Made by a program: the position numbers and the translations under genes
Source: Lentinus brumalis
Taxonomy: Eukaryota; Basidiomycota; Agaricomycetes; Polyporales; Polyporaceae
Length of the DNA stretch: 64,000 bases
Reading direction: 5' to 3'
Assembly: GCA_001792895.1 (NCBI GenBank)
Contig: MARA01000024.1
Span: 1 to 64,000 of the forward strand
The notes under the pieces: model-generated
What the model was told of the DNA's origin: nothing
What the model saw: the letters and a program-made list of their open reading frames with translations, nothing else
The model's database searches: none
Shown here: positions 11,480-21,736 of the stretch, piece after piece
Layout: the number at the start of each line of letters is the position of its first letter
How positions within the stretch are numbered: position 1 is the first letter of the stretch

Positions 11480-11990
11480 CGTGCCAGTAAGAGAGGAGTG
11501 GAGGAGTGTCTGTAGTAGGGGAGTGCGGTCGCTCAGAGGGTGATCGCGGGGAGAGAGAGAGAGAGAGTCGCTCCCCCCGCTCTATCTATCTCTGCCTGCC
11601 TGCGGCCTCATGCCTGCATCGCGGCCCATCGATCGGAACAATCCCAACCTTGTCCTTTTCCGTGCAGGGATCATCTATTCTCTCGAGCACTGCGATTCCC
11701 TTTTTCGTTCGCCATCACGCTCATCCATCTCCTCATCTCCTCATCTCCGGTGTTTCGCACTTGGACGCGACATAATCTGTACCCCACCGCCCATCCCTGC
11801 ACGTCCTTCCCTCTGAAGCGTTCAGCCCGTGATGTCCTCTAACCACACTTCCACAGATGATCGCGTTCCTGATTGATCGACATAAACTGTCACACTCGAT
11901 CACGAATCATCATGACGTACTTGCCACGTGGCTATGCCGCCCACGTGCATCCCTCAAGTGTCAAATCACTATCTCCTCCTGCGCGCGGTC
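11480..11990. other. Upstream region of the ParB-like gene
   Basis: No gene seen. It is pyrimidine-rich on one strand, with a short GA run near 11550-11565, and would hold the minus-strand promoter. I see no clear TATA element. The next palindrome array starts near 11985. Confidence 0.45.
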
Positions 11991-12430
11991 GCCCGATCGC
12001 GACGCGTTGTCTCTGCGTCTCCAATAGTGAACGGTCGGCCGCCCGCAGGCCTCTTTCTGCGTATGTTCGATAGCGAGCGGTCGCCCGCTCGCGGGCATCT
12101 TTCTGCGTATGTTCGATAGCGAGCGGTCGCCGCTCGCGGGCATCTTTCTGCGTATGTTCGATAGCGAGCGGTCGGCCGCTCGCGGCATCTTTGCGTATGT
12201 TCGATAGCGAGCGGTCGGCCGCTCGCGGGCATCTTTCTGCGTATGTTCGATAGCGAGCGGTCGCCGCTCGCGGGCATCTTTCTGCGTATGTTCGATAGCG
12301 AGCGGTCGGCCGCTCGCGGGCATCTTGCTGCGTATGTTCGATAGCGAGCGGTTGGCCGCTCGCGGGCATCTTTCTGCTTATGTTCGATAGCGAGCGGTCG
12401 GCCGCTCGCGGGCATCTTTCTGCTGTTGTC
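11985..12430. repeat. Intergenic palindrome array, about 46-bp unit
   Basis: About eight tandem units of the form palindrome + GGGCATCTTTCTGCGTATG + TTCGATAGC. The cores here are mainly GGTCGGCC and GGTCGCC, unlike the GGGCGACC core of the 8-kb array. Two units lack one base of the core, which breaks perfect symmetry. No open reading frame crosses the array convincingly. Confidence 0.85.
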
Positions 12431-12556
12431 CGCTCGTAACCTCCTGTCGATAGTCACACACAGTTTGCGGTCACAGGTGTATTTATGCCTATCTCCACTG
12501 TAAGCGCCCACTGTGCGTGACTATCGACAGGAGATTACGAGCGGACAACAGCAGAA
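12420..12556. repeat. Inverted repeat at the end of the 12-kb array
   Basis: About 45 bp at 12420-12463 (tgctgttgtccgctcgtaac, then cctcctgtcgatagtcac) recurs in inverted orientation at 12508-12556 with few mismatches, around a spacer of roughly 45 bp. It could form a hairpin. A degenerate array fragment (gtgagcggcggaccactcac) follows. Confidence 0.75.
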
Positions 12557-12925
12557 AGAGGCCCGTGAGCGGCGGACCACTCACTATCGCACACAAGAGG
12601 CCCACAAGCGGCGGAATACTTTGCATTGGCTGATCATAAGTTTCCACCTGACTCTGGTTCCTGACCTCCTGTACTTCTGTCTTGGCTACTGCTCTTCGGA
12701 CTTTTGGACTTTGCCATATAAGCCTCCTTGTAGCGACACTTAGTTCTCAGTTCTAATATCTCGTTACGCTCCCTGTTACAACTGTGAGATCGATCTGTTC
12801 TGTTTGCTCTCCTCTCATAGTCTGATCTTTCCAACCAGACTTCTGATTCCTGACCTCCAACCTCTCACTCTGACTTCTGCTTAACCTCGCACCTCTGGCT
12901 TGACTTTCTTTCCACTTGGTCTTGT
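12557..12925. other. Non-coding stretch left of the hAT-type element
   Basis: AT-richer than its surroundings, with many short pyrimidine tracts. I see no supported gene or repeat unit beyond the array fragment at its left end. Confidence 0.5.
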
Positions 12926-12933
12926 CTCTTGCT
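12926..12933. repeat. Target-site duplication, left copy
   Basis: CTCTTGCT directly precedes the left inverted terminus. The identical octamer directly follows the right terminus at 13698-13705. Confidence 0.88.
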
Positions 12934-13697
12934 TAGTGATGTGCGAGCCCGGCTCGGCTGCAAAGCCGCGGCTACGGCTCGGCCTGGAGAGCTACGGCCT
13001 GCTCGAACTGCAGGCCGGGCTCTTGAAGACGGCTCGAGCTCAGCTCGGCCTGAGCCAGAGCCTGCAGGTGGTGGGTGCTACTTACCTCCTGCCCGCACCT
13101 CTGCACTGCCAGAGTGCAAAGACCCATAATGAGACGTGTCCAACAACGTGTTTCGTTGCACTCCGCCTCTGCACCTGCCCTCCCGCGCTGCTTGACACCA
13201 GGAAGAGCAAGAAGACGTGTCCAATGACGCATCCGTCGTCGACCTCAGGCTGACGGTTCTTGCCCCGGCCTCCTGCGCTGCAAGAGCATGAAGAACGATG
13301 AGAGAACACGTCCAGTGACACTTCTCGTCGCCATCTGCTTTGCCCTGCCCTCTGACCTTTGACCTAGCGTGCACTGCATGCTCTCAGTCCCGAGTAATTG
13401 ATACACAAGAGTGACAAGACTACTTATGAGTCTTCCTGATGAAGAAAATGTGAGTACTGCAGTGCTAACGTATGTTTAAAACCCACATAAATCGCAGTAT
13501 CATTAGTTCAGTGATCAATATTGCTCGCCCTATGCCAGCGTCATTGAGCCCAAGCTCGAGAGCCCAGCTCGAGCTCATTGTGGTCGTGTGCCGAGCCGTC
13601 AGGCTCCCCAGGCGCCTCGAAAGCTCAGCTTGGCTCGGCCTGAATACGGCCGGCTTGGGGAGCCTGATGGCTCAAGACCGGGCGTTGCACATCACTA
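12934..13697. mobile_element. Non-autonomous hAT-type element (MITE), 764 bp
   Basis: The ends are perfect 11-bp terminal inverted repeats TAGTGATGTGC / GCACATCACTA. They are flanked by an exact 8-bp direct repeat CTCTTGCT at 12926-12933 and 13698-13705. An 8-bp target duplication with TAGTG ends is characteristic of the hAT superfamily. Subterminal zones on both sides are dense in GGCTCGG/CCGAGCC motifs, as is usual where hAT transposases bind. There is no transposase reading frame inside, so it would need an enzyme from elsewhere. The perfect TIRs and duplication suggest fairly recent insertion. Confidence 0.88.
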
Positions 13698-13705
13698 CTC
13701 TTGCT

Positions 13706-14320
13706 TTTCTTCTTACTTGTTGCTTGCTCCTGTTATGAATTCCGGATCTCTTGTCCGTCTTACATTGAAGACACCCACGCATCCTCAAGGTGTTGATCCA
13801 TAGCTTTGCTGAATCCTTCTTCCTCCGCACACATCCTTCCGGACTTTGTAAGTCCGTAACTCCCAACTTCACCTGGACTTTGTCCCGGTGTGGACAGTCT
13901 CAACAGTATATCAGCCTGTGATGTAACAAGCTCCACCATACACGTGGAGCCAAGGTGTCTCCGGGTGATAGAACACATAATATATAGACTGGGGTGTACC
14001 TTATGTGTTCATATCTCTGAGGAGTGGCGCTCCGAGGTCCCAGGACCAGCCAGAAGATAGGTGCTTAGGGGCCCATTATCCCTACACATATGGGAAACTT
14101 CTGACACGGTCTCTCTATGTTGTTGCATCACTGCCAGGAGCACAGAGTGCGACTGTGTGCATGTCTGCCTCTGACTCAGATAACTCTTGTATGTAATGCT
14201 ACACCCGAAGTAAGGTACCATAATTGAACCACGCAGCTGACGGCTCCCAGCGGCGGCTCCTGTTGGGCGCTTACATGTGCCGAGGGGATATCCTGGGTGA
14301 CCCTATACTCGAGTGCTCAT
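13706..14320. other. Non-coding stretch between hAT-type element and 212-bp repeats
   Basis: No supported gene: open frames are short and lack splice or start context. No palindromes and no tandem units are visible. Confidence 0.5.
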
Positions 14321-15375
14321 ATTGTATCGTGAACAATATGAGCGGTCGACCGCTCGCACACCTCGCTGTGAGCGGTCGACCGCTCGTACCCTACTGTCCG
14401 CCCTCGCCCGCTCGTACCTCGCTGTGAGCGGTAGGCCGCTCGCTGCGATGTTCTAGGCGAGAACTGCCTGCTGCCGTGCACTGTCCAACTGCTGATCATG
14501 GAAAACGAAGGGACATCTGGTGAATGCATCATATTGTATCGTGAACAATATGAGCGGTCGACCGCTCGCACACCTCGCTGTGAGCGGTCGACCGCTCGTA
14601 CCCTGCTGTCCGCCCTCGCCCGCTCGTACCTCGCTGTGAGCGGTCGGCCGCTCGCTGCGATGTTCTAGGCGAGAACTGCCTGCTGCCGTGCACTGTCCAA
14701 CTGCTGATCATGGAAAACGAAGGGACATCTGGTGAATGCATCATATTGTATCGTGAACAATATGAGCGGTCGACCGCTCGCACACCTCGCTGTGAGCGGT
14801 CGACCGCTCGTACCCTGCTGTCCGCCCCCCGCTCGTACCTCGCTGTGAGCGGTCGGCCGCTCGCTGCGATGTTCTAGGCGAGAACTGCCTGCTGCCGTGC
14901 ACTGTCCAACTGCTGATCATGGAAAACGAAGGGACATCTGGTGAATGCATCATATTGTATCGTGAACAATATGAGCGGTCGACCGCTCGCACACCTCGCT
15001 GTGAGCGGTCGACCGCTCGTACCCTGCTGTCCGCCCTCGCCCGCTCGTACCTCGCTGTGAGCGGTCGGCCGCTCGCTGCGATGTTCTAGGCGAGAACTGC
15101 CTGCTGCCGTGCACTGTCCAACTGCTGATCATGGAAAACCAAGGGACATCTGGTGAATGCATCATATTGTATCGTGAACAATATGAGCGGTCGACCGCTC
15201 GCACACCTCGCTGTGAGCGGTCGACCGCTCGTACCCTGCTGTCCGCCCTCGCCCGCTCGTACCTCGCTGTGAGCGGTCGGCCGCTCGCTGCGATGTTCTA
15301 GGCGAGAACTGCCTGCTGCCGTGCACTGTCCAACTGCTGATCATGGAAAACCAAGGGACATCTGGTGAATGCAGG
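14321..15375. repeat. Five tandem 212-bp units carrying palindromes
   Basis: The unit starts around catattgtatcgtgaacaat and contains two GAGCGGTCGACCGCTC copies, a half palindrome, one GAGCGGTCGGCCGCTC copy, and a unique 100-bp tail ending gggacatctggtgaatgc. Starts recur at about 14317, 14529, 14741, 14950 and 15162 (212, 212, 209, 212 bp). Copies are nearly identical, so the expansion is recent. Part of the last unit is also the outer end of the long inverted repeat to its right. Confidence 0.9.
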
Positions 15376-15725
15376 CCGCGAGCGGTCGACCGCTCACCAC
15401 GGGTGCGTCTGCCGGACATAGCGTTGGACGTGCCGGGATGCAGGCTAGTACACCGGACCTGCAACTCCAAGCGTACAATCCAAGCGGCCGACCGCTCTCG
15501 AATATGTGTTGGTGCGGTATCTCCTGTCGCTCGCGACGCGCCGCCGAGCATGTTCTGAGCACGCCCTGATACAAGACTGATGTGTTCAACGCTTAGTGTA
15601 TCGGCACGCCGCCGGACACGTCTTGAGTGCAAATACCATACTTATGCATCCCGTGCTACGTTCAGCGACCCCCATTACCCTGCCGTGAGCGGCCGACGCT
15701 CGTGGGTGCTCACGGTATTGTATAT

Positions 15726-15808
15726 CAGCCCTCCTGGCTTAGTTGGTAGACCACTTAGAAGCTGTGCCGCTGCACGTCGTGGGCGCAGGTTCGATTCCTG
15801 CAGGGCTG
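15726..15808 (+). tRNA. tRNA-like sequence (left arm), isotype not assigned
   Basis: It contains an A box TGGCTTAGTTGG and a perfect B box GGTTCGATTCC, a paired T arm (GCAGG/CCTGC) and a fully paired acceptor (CAGCCCT/AGGGCTG). The D arm is short and the anticodon arm does not fold canonically in 83 nt. It may be a tRNA-derived (SINE-like) relic or a tRNA with an unusual intron. Its inverted copy is at 16078-16159. Confidence 0.45.
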
Positions 15809-15923
15809 TATTCGTCTTGGGTATCTCGGTTTTTGTCGCCTGGCGACGCGATGAGGAACGGTGGCCCCTACTGGCATCGAGCGGCAGAATCGAACCAGAA
15901 AAAAGTGTTTAGGCGACCATAAG

Positions 15924-15997
15924 AGCCCCACAGGAATCGAACCTGCGACCGCTCGATGCGTTCGCAGAGCGGCTTACCCACTAAGCCAGTAGGGCCC
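15924..15997 (-). tRNA. tRNA-like sequence in the spacer of the inverted repeat
   Basis: About 74 nt, the normal tRNA length. The acceptor pairs fully if G-U pairs are allowed (GGGCCCT/GGGGCTC), the D stem TGGC/GCCG pairs, and A and B boxes (TGGCTTAGTGG, GGTTCGATTCC) are intact. The anticodon stem is not canonical; the best pairing is CGCTC/GAGCG around a 12-nt loop. I therefore do not assign an amino acid. It is related to, but distinct from, the two arm copies. Confidence 0.5.
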
Positions 15998-16077
15998 ACA
16001 ACGGCATCAGTAGAACCCCGCGTCACCCCACTCATCGCGTCGCCAGGCCACAAAAAAGCTGATTCCCAAGCCGAATA

Positions 16078-16159
16078 CAGCCCTGCAGGAATCGAACCTG
16101 CGACCACGACGTGCAGCGGCACAGCTTCTAAGTGGTCTACCAACTAAGCCAGGAGGCTG
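16078..16159 (-). tRNA. tRNA-like sequence (right arm), mirror copy
   Basis: Reverse-complement copy of the tRNA-like sequence at 15726-15808. It lacks one base in the 5' acceptor strand (CAGCCTCC rather than CAGCCCTCC), which weakens the acceptor stem. A and B boxes are retained. Confidence 0.45.
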
Positions 16160-16629
16160 ATATACAATACCGTGAGCACCCACGAGCGGTCGGCCGCTCA
16201 CGGCAGGGTAATGGGGTCGCTGAACGTAGCACGGGATGCATAAGTATGGTATTTGCACTCAAGACGTGTCCGGCGGCGTGCCGATACACTAAGCGTTGAA
16301 CACATCAGTCTTGTATCAGGGCGTGCTCAGAACATGCTCGGCGGCGCGTCGCGAGCGACAGGAGATACCGCACCAACACATATTCGAGAGCGGTCGGCCG
16401 CTTGGATTGTACGCTTGGAGTTGCAGGTCCGGTGTACTAGCCTGCATCCCGGCACGTCCAACGCTATGTCCGGCAGACGCACCCGTGGTGAGCGGTCGAC
16501 CGCTCGCGGCCTGCATTCACCAGATGTCCCTTGGTTTTCCATGATCAGCAGTTGGACAGTGCACGGCAGCAGGCAGTTCTCGCCTAGAACATCGCAGCGA
16601 GCGGCCGACCGCTCACAGCGAGGCACGAG

Positions 16630-17345
16630 CTGCCAACCGCTCATATGGCACGGTACGAGCTGTCGACCGCTCACGGTACGGTACGAGCGGTCGACCGCTC
16701 ATAGCAGTGTACGAGCAGTCGAATGCTCACGACAAGGGGTACGGTACAAGCGGGCAGCCGCTCACGGTACGGTACGAGCGGTCGACCGCTCACGGTACGG
16801 TACGGTCGACCACTCACGACAAGGTACGAGCGGTCGACCGCTCACGGTACAGTACGGTCGGCCACTGAAGGTACATAACGGGCGGTCGGCCGCTCACGGT
16901 ACGGTACGAGCGGTCGTCCGCTCGTAGCAGGCGGTCAGCCGCGCACGGTACGGTACGAGCGGTCAACCGCTCACGGTACGGTACGGTCGACCACTCACGA
17001 CAAGGTACGAGCGGTCGACCGCTCACGGTACAGTACGGTCGACCACTCAAGGTACAGTACGGGCGATCGTCCGCTCACGGTACGGTACGAGCGGTCGTCC
17101 GCTCACAGCAGGCGGTCGGCCGCTCACGACGAGGTACGAGCGGTCGTCCGCTCACGACGAGGTACGAGCGGTCGTCCGCTCACGACGAGGTACGAGCGGT
17201 CGTCCGCTCACGATGAGGTACGAGCGGTCAACCGCTCACGACAGCAGGTGGTCGGCCGCTTGTAACGTGCCGTGGATGGCCGACTGCTCACCATACATTC
17301 TGCAACCGTTTACCTTCTACACAGTTCTGAGCGGTTGCCGCTCGT
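16630..17345. repeat. Irregular palindrome field, right edge of the palindrome domain
   Basis: Some 25 palindromes and degenerate versions are spaced by GGTACG, CACGACAAGGTAC or similar. Cores vary among GGTCGACC, GGTCGGCC, GGTCGTCC and GGTCAACC. A run of identical GAGCGGTCGTCCGCTC units with spacer acgacgaggtac lies at about 17120-17220. The last recognisable copy is near 17330-17343; I find none further right in the window. Confidence 0.85.
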
Positions 17346-17471
17346 TCGCTACTTATACCAATCACACCCACCTCCCTGCCACCAACCGCTCCTCCGCCGC
17401 AATTTATGCTCTCCAGCAACTCGACCGCTCGCAACGTACATTCGGCCCAATAATGCTCACCCTTACCTCCC

Positions 17472-17483
17472 CTAACCCTAAGG
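17472..17483. repeat. Two telomere-type hexamers
   Basis: CCCTAACCCTAA, two units of the common fungal telomere repeat in C-strand orientation, followed by a G run. It sits at the junction between the palindrome domain and the 79-bp satellite. Two units can arise by chance. Confidence 0.5.
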
Positions 17484-17499
17484 GGGTTACAGAAATACC

Positions 17500-20400
17500 T
17501 ATCAATTTTCTCACTCCTTGGGCCCAAAACGCACTCCTGTGTCCCGGCTTGTCCTGTGTCGTGGCTGAGTACGTCTGTGACCTTGTTCGTATATTTTCTC
17601 ACTCGTGGTGCCATAAACTGACCCGGCTTGTCCTGTGTCGTGGCTGAGGGCGGCTTTAACCTCGTTCGTATATTTTCTCACTCGTGGTGCCCTAAACTGA
17701 CCCAGCTTGTCCTGTGTCGTGGCTGAGTACGTCTGTGACCTCGTTCGTATATTTTCTCACTCGTGGTGCCCTAAACTGACCCGGCTTGTCCTGTGTCGTG
17801 GCTGAGTACGTCTGTGACCTCGTTCGTATATTTTCTCACTCCTTGGGCCCAAAACGCACTCCTGTGTCCCGGCTTCTTCTGTGTCGTGGCTGAGTACGTC
17901 TGTGACCTTGTTCGTATATTTTCTCACTCGTGGTGCCATAAACTGACCCGGCTTGTCCTGTGTCGTGGCTGAGTACGTCTGTGACCTCGTTCGTATATTT
18001 TCTCACTCCTTGGGCCCAAAACGCACTCCTGTGTCCCGGCTTCTTCTGTGTCGTGGCTGAGTACGTCTGTGACCTTGTTCGTATATTTTCTCACTCGTGG
18101 TGCCCTAAACTGACCCGGCTAGTCCTGTGTCGTGGCTGAGTACCTCTGTAACCTCGTTCGTATATTTTCTCACTCGTGGTGCCCTAAACTGACCCAGCTT
18201 GTCCTGTGTCGTGGCTGAGGGCGGCTTTAACCTCGTTCGTATATTTTCTCACTCGTGGTGCCATAAACTGACCCGGCTTTTTCTGTGTCGTGGCTGAGTA
18301 CCTCTGTGACCTCGTTCGTATATTTTCTCACTCCTTGGGCCCAAAACGCACTCCTGTGTCCCGGCTTCTTCTGTGTCGTGGCTGAGTACCTCTGTAACCT
18401 CGTTCGTATATTTTCTCACTCGTGGTGCCCTAAACTGACCCAGCTTGTCCTGTGTCGTGGCTGAGGGCGGCTTTAACCTCGTTCATATATTTTCTCACTC
18501 GTGGTGCCATAAACTGACCCGGCTTGTCCTGTGTCGTGGCTGAGTACGTCTGTGACCTCGTTCGTATATTTTCTCACTCGTGGTGCCCTAAACTGACCCG
18601 GCTTGTCCTGTGTCATGGCTGAGTACGTCTGTGACCTCGTTCGTATATTTTCTCACTCCTTGGGCCCGAAACGCACTCCTGTGTCCCGGCTTCTTCTGTG
18701 TCGTGGCTGAGTACGTCTGTGACCTTGTTCGTATATTTTCTCACTCGTGGTGCCATAAACTGACCCGGCTTGTCCTGTGTCGTGGCTGAGTACGTCTGTG
18801 ACCTCGTTCGTATATTTTCTCACTCCTTGGGCCCAAAACGCACTCCTGTGTCCCGGCTTCTTCTGTGTCGTGGCTGAGTACGTCTGTGACCTTGTTCGTA
18901 TATTTTCTCACTCGTGGTGCCCTAAACTGACCCGGCTAGTCCTGTGTCGTGGCTGAGTACCTCTGTAACCTCGTTCGTATATTTTCTCACTCGTGGTGCC
19001 CTAAACTGACCCAGCTTGTCCTGTGTCGTGGCTGAGGCGGCTTTAACCTCGTTCGTATATTTTCTCACTCGTGGTGCCATAAACTGACCCGGCTTTTTCT
19101 GTGTCGTGGCTGAGTACGTCTGTGACCTCGTTCGTATATTTTCTCACTCCTTGGGCCCAAAACGCACTCCTGTGTCCCGGCTTCTTCTGTGTCGTGGCTG
19201 AGTACGTCTGTGACCTTGTTCGTATATTTTCTCACTCGTGGTGCCCTAAACTGACCCAGCTTGTCCTGTGTCGTGGCTGAGGGCGGCTTTAACCTCGTTC
19301 GTATATTTTCTCACTCGTGGTGCCATAAACTGACCCAGCTTGTCCTGTGTCGTGGCTGAGTACGTCTGTGACCTCGTTCGTATATTTTCTCACTCGTGGT
19401 GCCATAAACTGACCCGGCTTCTTCTGTGTCGTGGCTGAGTACCTCTGTGACCTCGTTCGTATATTTTCTCACTCGTGGTGCCCTAAACTGACCCAGCTTG
19501 TCCTGTGTCGTGGCTGAGTACGTCTGTGACCTCGTTCGTATATTTTCTCACTCCTTGGGCCCAAAACGCACTCCTGTGTCCCGGCTTGTCCTGTGTCGTG
19601 GCTGAGTACGTCTGTGACCTTGTTCGTATATTTTCTCACTCCTTGGGCCCAAAACGCACTCCTGTGTCCCGGCTTGTCCTGTGTCGTGGCTGAGTACGTC
19701 TGTGACCTTGTTCGTATATTTTCTCACTCGTGGTGCCATAAACTGACCCGGCTTGTCCTGTGTCGTGGCTGAGGGCGGCTTTAACCTCGTTCGTATATTT
19801 TCTCACTCGTGGTGCCATAAACTGACCCGGCTTGTCCTGTGTCGTGGCTGAGGGCGGCTTTAACCTCGTTCGTATATTTTCTCACTCGTGGTGCCCTAAA
19901 CTGACCCAGCTTGTCCTGTGTCGTGGCTGAGTACGTCTGTGACCTCGTTCGTATATTTTCTCACTCGTGGTGCCCTAAACTGACCCGGCTTGTCCTGTGT
20001 CGTGGCTGAGTACGTCTGTGACCTCGTTCGTATATTTTCTCACTCCTTGGGCCCAAAACGCACTCCTGTGTCCCGGCTTCTTCTGTGTCGTGGCTGAGTA
20101 CGTCTGTGACCTTGTTCGTATATTTTCTCACTCGTGGTGCCATAAACTGACCCGGCTTGTCCTGTGTCGTGGCTGAGGGCGGCTTTAACCTCGTTCGTAT
20201 ATTTTCTCACTCGTGGTGCCATAAACTGACCCGGCTTCTTCTGTGTCGTGGCTGAGTACGTCTGTGACCTCGTTCGTATATTTTCTCACTCGTGGTGCCC
20301 TAAACTGACCCGGCTTGTCCTGTGTCGTGGCTGAGTACCTCTGTGACCTCGTTCGTATATTTTCTCACTCCTTGGGCCCAAAACGCACTCCTGTGTCCCG

Positions 20401-21040
20401 GCTTCTTCTGTGTCGTGGCTGAGTACCTCTGTAACCTCGTTCGTATATTTTCTCACTCGTGGTGCCCTAAACTGACCCAGCTTGTCCTGTGTCGTGGCTG
20501 AGGGCGGCTTTAACCTCGTTCGTATATTTTCTCACTCGTGGTGCCATAAACTGACCCGGCTTCTTCTGTGTCGTGGCTGAGTACGTCTGTGACCTCGTTC
20601 GTATATTTTCTCACTCGTGGTGCCCTAAACTGACCCAGCTTGTCCTGTGTCGTGGCTGAGGGCGGCTTTAACCTCGTTCGTATATTTTCTCACTCGTGGT
20701 GCCATAAACTGACCCAGCTTGTCCTGTGTCGTGGCTGAGTACGTCTGTGACCTCGTTCGTATATTTTCTCACTCGTGGTGCCATAAACTGACCCAGCTTG
20801 TCCTGTGTCGTGGCTGAGTACGTCTGTGACCTTGTTCGTATATTTTCTCACTCCTTGGGCCCAAAACGCACTCCTGTGTCCCGGCTTCTTCTGCGTCATG
20901 GCTGAGGGCGCCTGTGACCTCGTTTGTATATTTTCTCACTCCTTGTGCCCTAAACTGACGCACCTTCTCCTGCGTTGTGGCTGAGGATGTATTTAACCTC
21001 ATTCGTAAATTTTCTCCCTTGTTGTGGTCGAAACTCACCC
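17500..21040. repeat. Satellite of 79- and 88-bp monomers, about 44 copies
   Basis: The consensus runs ctcgttcgtatattttctca, then cgtggtgccataaactgacc, then cggcttgtcctgtgtcgtgg, then ctgagtacgtctgtgac. A second monomer class replaces the middle with a longer segment containing cttgggcccaaaacgcactc, giving 88 bp. The classes are interspersed in irregular order, and local blocks of several monomers repeat. The last three monomers (20880-21040) are clearly diverged, as expected at a satellite edge. Short open frames inside are by-products. Confidence 0.92.
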
Positions 21041-21149
21041 TCGTGTCAAATCACAGTCAGCGAGGTTTATAATAGTCCTGACTGGCTTGCAGCACCACAA
21101 GGAGGTCAGACCAAAATATCTGCCCCGGTACGTCGAGGAAGCGGCCCAC

Positions 21150-21303
21150 GCGAGTCAGGAAGAACTGCATCTACCCTGAATAACTGCCTGAACAACGAGT
21201 TCAGCTTCGCCACCGTCGACCTCGTGCGGGGCACAAAGGTTCAGCTGGAGGCGGACGCGGCGCAGGTTAAGCGTGGAGGAGAAAGCGTAGATGCTTGGTA
21301 AGA
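21150..21303 (+). pseudogene. Decayed copy of the small basic-protein gene, last exon only
   Basis: The frame at about 21170-21303 reads NNEFSFATVDLVRGTK, matching the last-exon segment MNDAFGFATVEFVQGTK of the two intact copies downstream. It then stops early after GGESVDAW, without the long Lys/Arg/Ala-rich tail. The first exon was not found. This looks like the oldest member of a three-copy tandem family at the edge of the satellite. Confidence 0.65.
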
Positions 21304-21648
21304 AGCCACGGGCGGAAGCTGCGGGTTGTGCCAAGGGCAACAACCTGACAAAACGGGTGCGCCGGATTTGAGGAAGCAGGGAATTCATGTGTACGGTGAG
21401 AAGTATGCAGGTTGCAGCAGGGAATTCATGTTTACGGTGAGAAGTATGTAGTTTATGTCACAAAAGCCACGGAAAACGGAGGTTAGTGTGCAACGAGGTA
21501 GGTGCTCATTGGATGATGTTTGTGCATGGACTTCGAACTCGCTGGCGGCCATCACAGCTGCTCGGAGGGTCGCTACAGTCGTATACATATCCCGGAGCTC
21601 GCGCTGGCTGCAGTTGCCTGTTCGAGCGACCTCGCGCAGCGTCACAGG

Positions 21649-21656
21649 CCTATATC
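21649..21656 (+). promoter_or_regulatory. TATA-type element, copy 1
   Basis: The CCTATATC string lies about 80 bp before the ATG at 21737. It is repeated identically before the second copy (about 22761), so it was duplicated with the gene. Confidence 0.5.
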
Positions 21657-21736
21657 AGGCGCCCGCGTACTCGGATGCCTCTCTCACTCATACCTCGACC
21701 ACATACCACGCTACTTAACATCCACACCCTCGCACG

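Larger units (their letters stand above)
15256..16630. repeat. Long inverted repeat (about 0.6-kb arms) with tRNA-like sequences
   Basis: Sequence from about 15256 to 15852 recurs in reverse complement from about 16630 down to 16032, leaving a spacer of about 180 bp. Identity is very high in the outer 550 bp and drops toward the centre. The arms include the 3' part of a 212-bp unit, palindromes and a tRNA-like segment. The spacer holds a third tRNA-like segment. It could be a foldback element or an inverted duplication; no flanking target duplication was found. Confidence 0.85.
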
